Origin: Gautieria morchelliformis
Taxonomy: Eukaryota > Basidiomycota > Agaricomycetes > Gomphales > Gomphaceae
Direction of reading: 5' to 3'
Assembly (NCBI GenBank): GCA_015179125.1
Contig: WHVA01000421.1
Coordinates: 1 to 64,000, forward strand
DNA length: 64,000 nt
In this document: positions 10,092 through 19,755 of the stretch, one piece after another
Layout: each line of letters opens with the position of its first letter
Numbering within the stretch: position 1 is the first letter of the stretch
Position numbers and translations under genes: made by a program
Notes under the pieces: generated by a model
Database searches by the model: none
Seen by the model: the letters and a program-made list of their open reading frames with translations, nothing else
What the model was told of the DNA's origin: nothing

Positions 10092-10766
10092 CCCCATGGT
10101 CACTCTTGCGTTTCCTTCGTGTCCCTCTTTGTGTTCTCTTTGCGATGTCTGTCTTATTCCGATGTCCTTTTGTCACGTCCAATTAGAGACATGTGTGCAA
10201 TGGCCGGTTGAGATGTGTCCCTTTGTGATACATTCCTTCATGAGTCTTGACGCACCTCTCCAAGTTACGGTATTCTCCAGCCACACATGCGTCGTGCGCG
10301 ACGGGAACTTGTGCTGTGAACGTGTGCTACTCAGCGTGATAATAAGCACGTCCAACAGGAGAGATCAGCCACACTTTGGGTCACACTGCGGATGTGTATG
10401 ACAGACTGACCATCGACGCGATGCGGGTATATTTGGAGACAAGTCTTGAGGACTGTCTTGGGCGGGAATGGTTTTTGGAGAAGCTAAAGTCATGGAAGTG
10501 GGACTGAGTGTCAGTGAATCTTCGGAGCTCGGTCGCCAAGCGACGGCCAACAAGCTAAGCGGTAAGCAACGGTGTTCTGTTCCGGATGCGAGTCCGTATG
10601 ACCGCGGTGAACGGTTCAATTAATGCAGGGTGAACGCACGCTCGTCGACGACCAGTATGACATTATAGCACCATCGTACCTCGCGTGCATCTTGGTTCCG
10701 TATCCTGCGACGCCCATCGCCTCAGCATCGCTATTACTCACACGCTCTTCTCTACAGACCAACAGA
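10092..10766 (+). repeat. dispersed repeat, copy also at 63315-64000
   Basis: It aligns in the same orientation with the last 690 bp of the window, from CCCCATGGTC through GTCACGTCCAATTAG, CAATGGCCGGTTGAGATGTG, ACTTTGGGTCACAC and AAGCTAAGCGGTAAGCAAC. The partner runs past the window edge, so the true length is unknown. The copies differ by small indels, including about 40 bp present only in the right copy. No shared reading frame. Confidence 0.8.
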
Positions 10767-10889
10767 CATCCACCACCCCAGCGCATATGCTCGACGCACG
10801 ACAATTAAGCCCAGTGTTTGCTTTCTCCGGACAATATAATCAGTGCGGCTTTCTCAAGGCTCGTATGTTCCTCCACCGTTGCCTTCAAT

Positions 10890-11060
10890 CCCCTTCACCG
10901 CTTCATAGTCCCTATCAATAGGAGATGCAGAATCCTGGTTCAACTAGGACGCGAGGGTGTCCAGAAGTCCGCAGACCGTCGTGCGCGATGGACCGTCAGC
11001 CAGGAGAGGGTTGCAACGTCCGATGCACTGTCGATGTCCTGCCTGCACGTATGGCGCGTG
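10890..11060 (+). repeat. short dispersed repeat, inverted copy at 61525-61685
   Basis: Shared blocks with the reverse complement of 61525-61685 include GTCCCTATCAATAG, GCAGAATCC, TGCGCGATGGACCGT, ACTGTCGATGTCCTGCCTGC and GCGTGT. About 170 bp align by eye. Coding content not seen. Confidence 0.65.
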
Positions 11061-11859
11061 TCTGTCAATGTCTCTCAAGGAAAGTCAGCACCATCGTCAC
11101 TATCCTCACGGATCAAGGCACAGGTTCACTTCAGAATACCGACCATTACATAATTCACCGGTGCGTAATGCGGCACCGCGGTATGGGTTGATGGACAGAT
11201 TTGGCTTGGCAGCTTCGGGGCTTCTGCGTCCTACGCGCTTGACGTGAATCACGCCTAAATGGGCATAGTATCAATACATCTGATCCCCGACCGATCACTT
11301 CGATCACGATCCGACGCACCGGCGTGGCAGCTCTGGCACGTGTGTCCACCACGTGACTGCTTCCCCAGGCTCGATCAATTCATTATCCCACGCGAGGCTT
11401 CATGCGTAGCCGGTTCTCCATGGGCTCTTATGGTGGCAGTGGCTTCTGAGGAGCCAAGTTATGGGTAACTAACTGTACAGTGCGTGAGTGATGACACAGT
11501 TGCGACTCGCGTCGAGCGCAGGATCAAGAGATGAGCAGTAGAGTCCATAGTCGATTGTTACGAGTCGGCTAGATTCCGATGCCATCTCCAGGGTAGTTCC
11601 TTTCTGGAGCACTAGCGTTCTAATTGTCAGCAACGTCCCCCAGGACCACCTGAGTGAAATGCCAAGCCGGCTTATGAGCCCGCAGTTCGAATATTCGGCA
11701 TTTTCGGTGGCAAAGTCACAGTCCTGTAAGAGCCGACCTTTCCCGCTGGAGAGCTGGAGGAGCGGTGGAGTGACTGGTAGCTGGGACATTAGCTTGGTAT
11801 TTGCTTGAAAGTCCATCACTTCCTTTAAGTCACTTACACATCGCTGAAGTCAAAGCATA
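11061..11859. other. no gene recognised
   Basis: Open frames here (for example 11469-11819 on the minus strand) show no family motif I know. The stretch lies between a dispersed repeat and the monooxygenase fragment. It may contain more decayed monooxygenase exons, but I cannot show that. Confidence 0.4.
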
Positions 11860-12150
11860 CGTACCGTCCCGGCTTGAGAGCTGCCGATCTTGGGGACGCA
11901 ATGCAGCCACTCTCTGTCCCTCCCCCGATTCCTCAACGCGCCCGTGAGCTCTTGCGTTTCAAAACCCGTGGCGAGGACGGTAACGTAGGTCTTTGTTGCA
12001 GTGCGCACAGCGCGCGGGAGGACCTCGACAATGTCATCCTGCACGAGTTCGAGGTTTGGCGCATGGAGCGCGTTGAGGTACAGCTCGTTTGGATCACATA
12101 TTCGCCGCTGCGCGAACTCACCAGATTCCAACATCTCTGTACTGTATATA
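11860..12150 (-). pseudogene. Baeyer-Villiger-type flavin monooxygenase fragment
   Basis: On the minus strand: QRRICDPNELYLNALHAPN, LELVQDDIVEVL, GVRT-like AVRTATKTY, then VTVLATGFETQEL. A basic RR..DP.YL.AL..PN segment followed by the D(V)IVLATGFE motif is the second-nucleotide-binding-side signature of class B flavoprotein monooxygenases, which oxygenate ketones or amines with FAD and NADPH. Both GxGxxG nucleotide-binding motifs and the FxGxxxHxxxW motif are absent. The open frame continues upstream to 12353, but that part is antisense to the carboxypeptidase exon and is probably chance. Confidence 0.5.
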
Positions 12151-12186
12151 ACCTGGCAATGGACAGGACTGCCAGACCATTTTGCA

Positions 12187-12582
12187 ATGCCGCGCATTCT
12201 CAACACTGTGATAGCCATCCTGGCTGCCTTCGATGCGTCCTCGGCTATTGCAGCTACTAGCCAAATTCCTTCAATAGATGGCATTATTGGCGGTGTGCCC
12301 ATTCCTGGAACATTACTCTCCGACGCTAAACCCCAACCGCCCGCATCGATCACAACGACACCGGGGCAGCTACGTGTTGCGGAAAACTCAGGTGTCTGTG
12401 GTATGTCATGGATTTAGTTTCTATTCGAGTTCTATCGTGTCTAATGTTGTTTACAGAGACCACCCCTGGTGTCTACCAAGCTTCTGGGTAAGCTTGCAGT
12501 TAGTTCAACGCCGTACCTTGATTGGAATTTCTGGCATCACGATTTAGTTACGGCAATCTCTCGTCGACTGAGAGTATCTGGT
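12187..12582 (+). pseudogene. serine carboxypeptidase (S10) 5' fragment
   Basis: Exon 1 (12187-12400) starts MPRILNTVIAILAAFDASSA, a plausible signal peptide. Exon 2 (12457-12487) and exon 3 (from 12548) are bounded by GTATGT..TTACAG and GTAAGC..TTTAG. Across these junctions the frame reads ENSGVC, then ETTPGVYQASG, then YGNLSSTESIW, the conserved start of basidiomycete secreted S10 carboxypeptidases. Similarity ends just after ESIW, before the usual FWFF and NGGPG(S)SS catalytic-serine region, so only the 5' end remains. In the living gene the product would be a secreted or vacuolar exopeptidase. Confidence 0.72.
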
Positions 12583-12935
12583 CAGAGCCAGGGAACGCTG
12601 ATATGTATAAACTGTACATAGTGTGGAGTCAGGTTCTTGTTCTTCGCTGCACACACTGCCAACCCTGACACCCGTTAGTTTCTAATCGAACGCCATGACA
12701 ATATTCAGCGAGGACTGAGATGGAGTCAATATAACAGCTCTCCATATGGCTCAACGGAGGTGTATGCTCTTATTCCTATTGTTATAGACAAAATGACGTT
12801 GAACTGTTATAGTTCCCAGGCCTCATATCTCCCGCATCCCTCCTTGGGCCCCCTCTCCACGCCCCCCGCCTTGAGCCATGGCGCTGTCCTGAGGCTCACT
12901 GGGGCAGATGACAGGTGTGTCGGCATTGCCTGATG
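12583..12935. other. no gene recognised
   Basis: About 350 bp between the carboxypeptidase break and the stop of the transposase-like gene. Probably the 3' untranslated or terminal part of that element plus unrelated DNA. No repeats or hairpins of note. Confidence 0.4.
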
Positions 12936-14547
12936 TCAATGGTGGAGGATGGGGCCATGGGGGCAGCGTCCTGCTGCCGGGGTCGTATGGCACACGCTCA
13001 GTTGGCTCTGATGGAGCAGACCCTGGTGCTGCCTTTTGGCACGGCGGCGCTTGGGCGAGGCTTGGGTGGCCGGTGGCAGCACGCAAATGGATGGATGGTC
13101 AAACACAGTGGGCTGGGTGATGTCTCTCTCGGTAATCGTACCAGAGCCGCGAGCCGCTAGGTCCTTGGCCTGTCCGCGCAGGTGTTCATGTTGGGCACGA
13201 TATTCTTGTAACTTACGTTGCCAACTGTCTCTTGTTTTGGAAGATAGATATGGATTCAGAAACCTTTCCAAGGCTTTGCGCCCTAGTTCCAAATTCACGT
13301 CATAGCGCCTATATGTATCCGCCAGGTCATCATCGACTTTGCAGACTTTGCGTTTCTGCACGCTAACTACAGATAGCATCATCAGGCAGGAATGGGTGAA
13401 GAGCTCTGAGCACTCACCTTGGCGCAACACTGCACGCCCCGCTCGATAGAAATAGTTTGGGGGCTGGTCTCTCTGGTGGATGCCACTGCTGTGCATCAGG
13501 TCTACAGTGGCCATGGCACGCTTGTGATAATGCATGCCACGCATTATGGCAGCAAGGAGGGTCAGGCCCGTGCCATCACGGTTGACATTTCGGTGAGCTT
13601 GCTCATTTCCATTAGATGTGGAGGGACATGCCTTCCAGATAGCCAGTGGTATATGGCTTTCAGGCTGGTAGATGGCCGGAATGACAAATGGTGACCCAAT
13701 TTCCTTGTCATGCAACCAGGCTGGGTGTAGTGAGTAAGGAAAGGTGCCAATCACTGAAGCTAAACTCGAACCTGCTGCCTGAGGGCCTCCGCTGTGAATG
13801 AGCTCCTTGGTTCCTTGCAGGTCAGGAAGGGGAGATGTGGAGACCAAACTATGCATTGCCGTCCGCACCTCAGGCGAGACATCATTGCCTAGCTTGTGAA
13901 TCCCACGTTGGAAATGGTTCACGCATAGCATGAAACAATGCTGGAGGTGTTTGTATGGTGCCATGGTTCTTAACTCACAGGCACACGGGTAGGAGCACCG
14001 ATGGCCCATGTGATGGGACATCGATGCACACAGCTGACCAAGACCTGTGCACACTGTTAGGCTTAGGCTTGTTTCTCAAATGGATCTCAAGTACTTACCG
14101 AGGGCTTGGCCTTTGTGCGCATCTGCGACAATGGTCTCAAATCCATCCCCATGGATGTGTCGGAAGTGGACAGGGTGGCCCGTATCATGTTCAACAAGGG
14201 CCAAGATGCTCTGGAACAGGTACTGGTGGGCAGCAGCAGATTGAGACGTGATGAACGCTCGTGTGCAAATGATTGCTGGAAAAGGCATGTGAGCATGGCA
14301 GTGTGCCGAGGTGATGTGAGGTCACGTACATTTCATGTGCTCAGGGAACCATGCTTCAAGTTCGAACTCCTCATACAAGTCGGCCCTCTTGAAGGCAGTG
14401 TCAATTGAGGGCCATCGCGTGGCTAGCAGCAGGTGGCTCATGGCTGGGAACATGCATATGATGATGGTGAAGGGGTCATGGTCAGGGAGGTGGACAGTTT
14501 CAATGCATCGCAGGTACTGTTGATCAGGGGGCAATTGCAAATGCTGC
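12936..14547 (-). pseudogene. transposase-like gene of an uncharacterised basidiomycete repeat family, 5' truncated
   Basis: Minus-strand exons can be traced. One runs from 14547 (QQYLRCIETVHLPDHDPF..DLYEEFELEAWFPEHMK) to a GTACGT donor at about 14330. The next (SIICTRAFITSQSAAAH..HIHGDGFETIVADAHKGQ) runs to a GTAAGT donor near 14100. The third extends to the stop at 12936. The last exon has HCFMLCVNHFQRGIHKLG and, further on, a STSNGNEQAHRNVNRDG block. A possible 51-nt in-frame intron lies near 13370-13420. A HxHG / KGQALG core plus an ST..NE..H block recalls MULE-like or KDZ-like DDE transposases, but I cannot assign the superfamily. The 5' exons are missing because R943 sits in the upstream intron. 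Confidence 0.55.
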
Positions 14548-14573
14548 CTGTTTTAGATTAAGATGTCAATTAG

Positions 14574-15250
14574 TGCCTTTTAACAAATAGGATCTATTGC
14601 TCAGTGATTGAAACCACTGCGTTCGTCCCTCTTCTATGTGCTGACTAAACCTTTCGATGCGCGTCCAGCACTGATGAATAGGAGTCACGTGACCATGTCG
14701 ACACAAGAACGGTGTCGATCCAAGGGATAGTCAAATCAAAAGCGTTCGCTTTTAAGGTAGTATAGAGTAAACAGTGATAGTAGACCCTCGACGAAGATTT
14801 GGAATAATCTATCAAGATCTGAGCTCTGTAGCTATCAAACAAGACTACAGTAATTTCAGGAGGCAGAATAATCGATTCTGGATGATCTCGTTCATACATG
14901 TGTACTAGCTATTTATACTATGTTGGTAGTAACTACTAGTGTTCAAGATACTGGATGGATGGGTCGAAAAACTACTTGTAGCTAAGGGGTGACTAGTTTA
15001 TAGTCATAAAGTCATGGGGTGATGGGGATGGTATCAGGATTGTCTGGGCTTCGGAATAGAGATCTGTACCTAGTATACAAAGCCCCTGTCCACATGATGT
15101 TAAGATAATAATCAGTCAGACGTGTCATGGGGTTCAAATAGGAAAATGAATCTGAGTTTACCCTGCCCAGCATATATGCTGGGCTTGGAGATGGGGCCGC
15201 TGTCTCTGTGCCCTTTCTGTGGGGCAGCTGATTGAATATGTATACTGCAG
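14574..15250 (-). repeat. R943 repeat, inverted partial copy
   Basis: Read on the minus strand it matches the R943 at 26966-27908 from GGGGCTTTGTAT through TATCTTGAACACT, ACTGTAG.CTTGTTTGATAGC, the TCACGTGA palindrome and the terminal AAAAGGCA. A TATAAATAG box lies near 14908. It abuts an exon of the transposase-like gene within an intron. Confidence 0.7.
15165..15184. repeat. 20-bp perfect palindrome
   Basis: GCCCAGCATATATGCTGGGC reads the same on both strands. It lies inside the inverted R943 copy, in a part that is not conserved in the copy at 26966. Confidence 0.9.
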
Positions 15251-15699
15251 GTGACTTTCTCAGGTCGCTCCACAGCACGCTATACCCCTGCGCAATCTAT
15301 TGTTCTTTGCGGCGTTTGGTGCCCGCACCCCTCGGTGCCTATGGCCTGGCGCCTATCGATGTCATGGCCAATGCCATCACTCGATAGGCGCGCCATCCCT
15401 GATCGACTGCACGTGGTCGATGCTCGAACTCCTGTATATTACCCAATCTATAGGTAATATAGCGTGTCGTAAAATTAGTGTGATCGTCGTCTGTGCCGAC
15501 ATCTATTATAAATGTCATTTTTGTTTCTTTTTAATCTTTTTTTTTTTTTTTTTTCTTTATTAGCTTCTTTTTGTATATAGATGATTAAAATAGAATAGTT
15601 GCGTTTATCATAACAGCCTGCACAGCGTGGCAGCTCCTGGAAGCGAGATGAGGAGCGGGGGAGGCTGCGGAGGGGAATTACCTACCTTTGATTCCAGTT
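15251..15699. other. noncoding stretch with poly-T run and small hairpins
   Basis: It contains an imperfect palindrome around 15349-15392 (CGCCTATCGA..TCGATAGGCG), a hairpin TATATTACC..GGTAATATA near 15434-15460, and a T-run near 15537-15554. No gene seen. Confidence 0.6.
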
Positions 15700-16196
15700 C
15701 CAAGTGTGCCTCAGCAGCGATGAAACAGTACATCATTACCTACTCTGGTGCCCTGCATATAAGACACAGAGACAGCATCTAGAACACAAGCTCAAACGGG
15801 ATGTGAGGTCACTACAGATGTTGCTCTCCAGGCCAAAAGCCATAACCCCACTCTTCCAGTCCATTAATGCAACAGGTAGACTCAAACACACCTTTGGCGA
15901 CGTGACAATACAAGAGTAAGACAGAAGTTGGGGAGCACGCACCACAAAAGACTCACGAACACAGGACCCCGCCTAAGACACAGGCATGGACCGGCTCAAG
16001 GCCTAGGCCATTGAGCTCATGCAGAGATTGAGGGAGAAAGGGTAGCTAGATCAATATTTGTCGACCAAACATCTGTATGCATCATCCTATATAGGGCACT
16101 TCCCCAAAAGACAAAATGGATTAAAAAGAAATAAAAATAAAAATAGACACAAAACTCCTTGACCAATGTGTGGTATTCTGGTGCTACATAGGGACA
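15700..16196 (+). mobile_element. LINE 3' end, plus-strand arm
   Basis: Coding end of a Tad1-like ORF2: CLSSDETVHHYLLWCPAY is the C-terminal Cys-His module that follows RNase H in this clade. The stop is at about 15919, then about 280 bp of 3' UTR including an A-rich AAAAAGAAATAAAAATAAAA tract. The 5' part is absent. Confidence 0.8.
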
Positions 16197-16747
16197 GAAC
16201 CTGGGAACCGTGCTATGGTTCTCCATATTACACTTACCTTACACTGTCCCTATGTAGCACCAGAATACCACACATTGGTCAAGGAGTTCTGTGTTTATTT
16301 TTATTTTTATTTTTATTTCTTTTTAATCCATTTTGTCTTTTGGGGAAGTGCCCTTTATCAGATGATGCATACAGATGTTTGGTCGACAAATATTGATCTA
16401 GCTACCCTTTCTCCCTCAATCTCTGCATGAGCTCAATGGCCTAGGCCTTGAGCCGGTCCATGCCTGTGTCTTAGGCAGGGTCCTGTGTTCGTGAGTCTTT
16501 TGTGGTGCGTGCTCCCCAACTTCTGTCTTACTCCTGTATTGTCACATCGCCAAAGGTGTGTTTGAGTCTACCTGTTGCATTAATGTACTGGTAGAGTGGG
16601 GTTATGGCTTTTGGCCTGGAGAGCAACATCCGTAGTGACCTCGCATCCTGTTTGAGCTTGTGTTCTAGACACTGTCTCTGTGTCTTATATGCAGGGCACC
16701 AGAGTAGGTAATGATGTACTGTTTCATCGCTGCTGAGGCACACTTGG
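15700..16747. repeat. large palindrome made of two LINE 3' ends
   Basis: The left arm 15700-16196 is almost the reverse complement of the right arm 16245-16747, with a 48-bp spacer. Each arm carries the same LINE C-terminal coding end (CLSSDETVHHYLLWCPAY) followed by the same 3' untranslated region, and both point at the centre. Arm differences are few. Shared short A/T-rich runs and the GGGACA..TGTCCC boundary lie next to the spacer. Confidence 0.88.
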
Positions 16748-17083
16748 CAGGTGGGGGAGTCTGCCTTTCTGATATTGAAGAGTTGCTTTTTAAGTGGCAC
16801 ATGGACTTTTCTCAGCTGGATCAGGAGGGAGCTGTGGCCATGTGCTAGTCCATTGTAAAGTTTCATGAAGGCGGATGATGGCATTGACGAATGTATTTTG
16901 TGTGCCATGAGGGCTCTCGGTGACATCCTGAATAGCTCCTTCACCTATCCTTTGAGTGTCGTGCAGTGTCTTTGCAAGTCTGTGGCCTTGCTAATTGGTA
17001 GCTCTCCTCGGCATGCTATCAGTACATCCTGCTCACTTGTGGAATCTCCTTTGGCCGCTTTTCTGGCCTCTTGTTTCCCTTCA
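16245..17083 (-). mobile_element. LINE 3' end, minus-strand arm, longer
   Basis: Reading leftward it has a frame of 138 codons (16528-16944) with FRMSPRALMAHKIHSSMPSS, a helix-rich linker, then the Cys-His module CQVCLSSDETVHHYLLWC and the stop at 16528. A related frame continues back to about 17083, where the gypsy LTR begins. It is the same family as LINE-B, whose matching module is CPACHRHEETVRHYLLSC. Confidence 0.82.
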
Positions 17084-17675
17084 TGTTACGACCATGCAGT
17101 TCTGATTTCTGACCCTCAGTTCCACACACATTCCGACTCTCCGATTGTTCCGATATTCCGTCCCTTGTTTTATTCCCTTGTTCTTTCGACTCTATGACTG
17201 GGACCCACCGGACTTGCTTCTCGGTACAGCAAGACCATATGTCTGGTCCTCCTTGTAGTTTCATTGTCAGATATGTTTTCCAACCCCTTGTTCTTTTGAC
17301 ATTTTTTTACCTTACCATGAACCCCCCTTGTAGTCCCCTTGTCCCAATTAGTTAATTACCCCGTATATCTATCCGACTTCCACTCTCTCTGGAATTTGCT
17401 TAGTACTACCTCATTACATGTTGTCTCAGCTCTTTGTATAAAAGCCTCTCATGTATGTCTGTTATTCTGCAATCAGAGAATCGCCTTCAATACTTTATTT
17501 CCTTTGCTCTATCTCCTGTTCTTAAGCACAGCGAGTCTAGCAAGACCCTCGCCTCTCCGCCTTCCGCCTTCCGACTCAGTTCTGACTCAAGTTCCGACTC
17601 AAGTTCCGACTTCTGTTTAGTTTGATACTTTCTGACTTCTGACCCATGCTCCGAAATACTTAGGATGATAGTTCA
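17084..17675 (+). repeat. Gypsy-A 5' LTR (probable)
   Basis: Boundaries inferred from the TG start, TATA box, CA-type end and adjacent primer-site-like sequence. There is no second LTR in the window to confirm them. The 3' half has repeated TTCCGACTCA units near 17565-17610. Confidence 0.6.
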
Positions 17676-17759
17676 TTGGGGGTGCAACATATAAGTTGAA
17701 GCGGTTGTCCTTTCCAGTTCCGACTTGCAGAAATCTCGATATGTAGCAGTATTATCTGA

Positions 17760-18618
17760 TTCCCACCCGATGACTATCACCATGCCTCCTTGTACCACAG
17801 CTACTTCAGCTCCGCAGGAGCTGTCGAAGCTCTCTCTTATTTTGGAAATCTTAGATCCACAGCACCAAGACGCATGGAACCCTCTAGCAGCTCTCAAGCT
17901 GACGATGAGCTCTCCGACGATGTTCTGCCAGGACACATTGAAGAAGTTCCCGATGCGAATCCCGACGACAATCCTGACTATGACGGAAACTCGTCGAGCA
18001 GCAGTGGCGAACAGACAGCAGCGTCATTCTGATGCCCAGCACCACCTCCACCACCACCACCACCAGGACCTCCTCCCTGCGGTCCCCCAGGCAGTCCTTG
18101 ACCTCTGAATCCCACCAACCCAGTTCCGCCTGCTCCAGCTCCAGATCTGGTGCAGGCTGTCACCATGCTGGTGGGCCAACTTCAGCGTCTGGCCCAAGCA
18201 AGCTCCTCGCCCCAAGAAAAAAGTTCACAAGCCGGATCAGTTCAATGGTTCTGACCCCAAGAAGCTCCAGCCTTTTTTGGTTCAGCTTCAGCTCAATTTC
18301 CATGATTTTCCTGACACCTTTCCCGATGACGAACAAAAGGTCAATTATGCCCTTTCCTATCTCCGAGGCACAGCTCTTGACTATTTCAAACCCGCCCTCA
18401 TGGATCACTACACCGTCGTCAACTGGGCAGATGATTACCACAACTTCGTTTCCGGACTCCGCAACAATTTCGGACCTTTCGATATGGAAGCCGATGCAGA
18501 AAATGAACTCGATAAGCTTCGTATGAAAGACACTCATAAGATAGCTAAATACATTGTCACTTTCCAGCAGCTCACTCCTCGAGTCCAATGGGGAGAAGCT
18601 GCACTCCGCCGACAGTTC
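17760..18618 (+). pseudogene. gag: Gypsy-A gag fossil
   Basis: The gypsy Gag core is seen as KPDQFNGSDPKKLQPFL, FPDDEQKVNYALSYLRGTA and LDYFKPAL, typical of the retrotrans_gag fold. A short continuation (FYMGLPYPIKDEIA) lies at 19101-19244 past the solo LTR. A His-rich tract (about 18040-18065) and Pro-rich N-terminal part precede it. Fossil, broken. Confidence 0.78.
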
Positions 18619-19100
18619 TGTTGGGTGCATTTATGCGCCTGCACCAAAATCAAGTCAAATACATTCCACCATTCATATTTCCTTCCAAATTCTTTTCAGA
18701 TTGTTCTACTATGATCACTTTATTTTTCAGAATTTTTGTGAAATTTTCTATCAAAGATTTGTATTTGTATTTCGATTTGTTTTTCTTCTTTTCACCACCG
18801 GCACCCTTATGTAATCATTTCGAGCGCGCTTCCATGGGCGCTAAAGGGTCAGGTGGTACTATATGCACAGTAAGACACATTTCCCCCCTCTCTCAGTGAC
18901 CAAATTCACTGAGAGAGGCAAGTAAATTAGTCTTATTTTCCTTCGATTTGTTGACCCAGAAATCTTGTAGTGAATTGATTTCTAGGTAGTGTATAATATA
19001 TTGAGTGACAACCAAATTCACTGAGAGATTGAATTGATTTCTAGTCTATTCTTTTGAGCACCAAGTCCAGTCCTACTGCCTATAATTCCTGTCCTCTACA
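18619..19100 (+). repeat. solo LTR of the Copia-2 family, older
   Basis: 482 bp, starting TGTTGGGTGCATT and ending CCTCTACA like the Copia-2 LTRs, but clearly more diverged. Flanks AGTTC / GGTTC resemble a worn 5-bp target duplication. It lies within the Gypsy-A gag region and left no internal sequence. Confidence 0.85.
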
Positions 19101-19244
19101 GGTTCTACATGGGCTTGCCATACCCGATCAAGGATGAAATTGCCCATGTTGGAAAACCTGCCACTCTAACTGATCTCTGCAACCTAGCCCACCTATCGAT
19201 GCATGCTACTGGGAAAGACATTCTGAAATTGCTTGCAAAACTTC

Positions 19245-19741
19245 TGTTGGGTGCATTGATGCTCCTGCACCAAAATCAAGCATAATATATCCAATTTGTT
19301 GTGTGGTTTCTCAATTTCTTGTCATTTTGTTCTTGTATTATGCATCCATTTCTCTGGTTATTTTCGAAATTTTCCACTCACTCCCTGTCTCTCCATTTCA
19401 TCTTGTTATTCCTACTTTCACAAGCGGCTGCACCCAGCGGAGTCTGAAATGACTTCGACGCGCGAGCTCTTGGGTGCTAAAGGGCCGGGTAGTAGTACAT
19501 GCGCAGTGAAACAGTTTCCCCCTCTCTCAGTGACAACTAAATTCACTGAGAGAGGCAAGTAAATTAGTCTAGCATTCTTTCGATTTATTAACCTAGAAAT
19601 CCTCTGTAGTGAATTGTTTTCTAGGTAGTGTATAATATATTTATAGTGACAACTAAATTCACTGAGAGAGTGAATTGTTTTCTAGTCTATTCTTTTGAGC
19701 AAGAAGTCCATTCCTACTGCCTATAATTCCTGTCCTCTACA
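19245..19741 (+). repeat. Copia-2 5' LTR
   Basis: 497 bp. It contains a perfect 13-bp stem (19521-19533 with 19543-19555) and direct repeats of the GTGACAACTAAATTCACTG block. TATAATATATTTATA near 19630 is a promoter candidate. Confidence 0.92.
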
Positions 19742-19755
19742 GGGTTATGGGCCCC
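19742..19755 (+). promoter_or_regulatory. Copia-2 primer-binding site overlapping the start codon
   Basis: GGGTTATGGGCCCC follows the LTR. The core GGTTATGGGCCC is the same as in Copia-1 and fits the anticodon arm of initiator tRNA-Met. The ATG at 19747-19749 inside it opens the 1414-codon frame. Confidence 0.75.

Larger units (their letters stand above)
17084..19244 (+). mobile_element. Ty3/gypsy element Gypsy-A, 5' LTR and gag only
   Basis: A probable LTR (17084-17675) starts TGTTACGACC, has a TATAAAAG box at 17438 and ends near GTTCA. TTGGGGGTGCAAC then sits where a primer site is expected. Gag coding follows and is interrupted by a solo copia LTR (18619-19100). The element stops at 19244 where Copia-2 begins. 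No pol part or 3' LTR is in the window. It is an old, fragmentary fossil. Confidence 0.72.

Noticed and set aside
12151-12353. Upstream part of the minus-strand monooxygenase frame
   Set aside because: It is antisense to carboxypeptidase exon 1, which has a signal peptide, family motifs and matching splice sites. The monooxygenase motifs lie only below 12150.
18040-18066. His-rich tract as a metal-binding host protein
   Set aside because: It is a CAC-repeat low-complexity stretch inside the Gypsy-A gag region.
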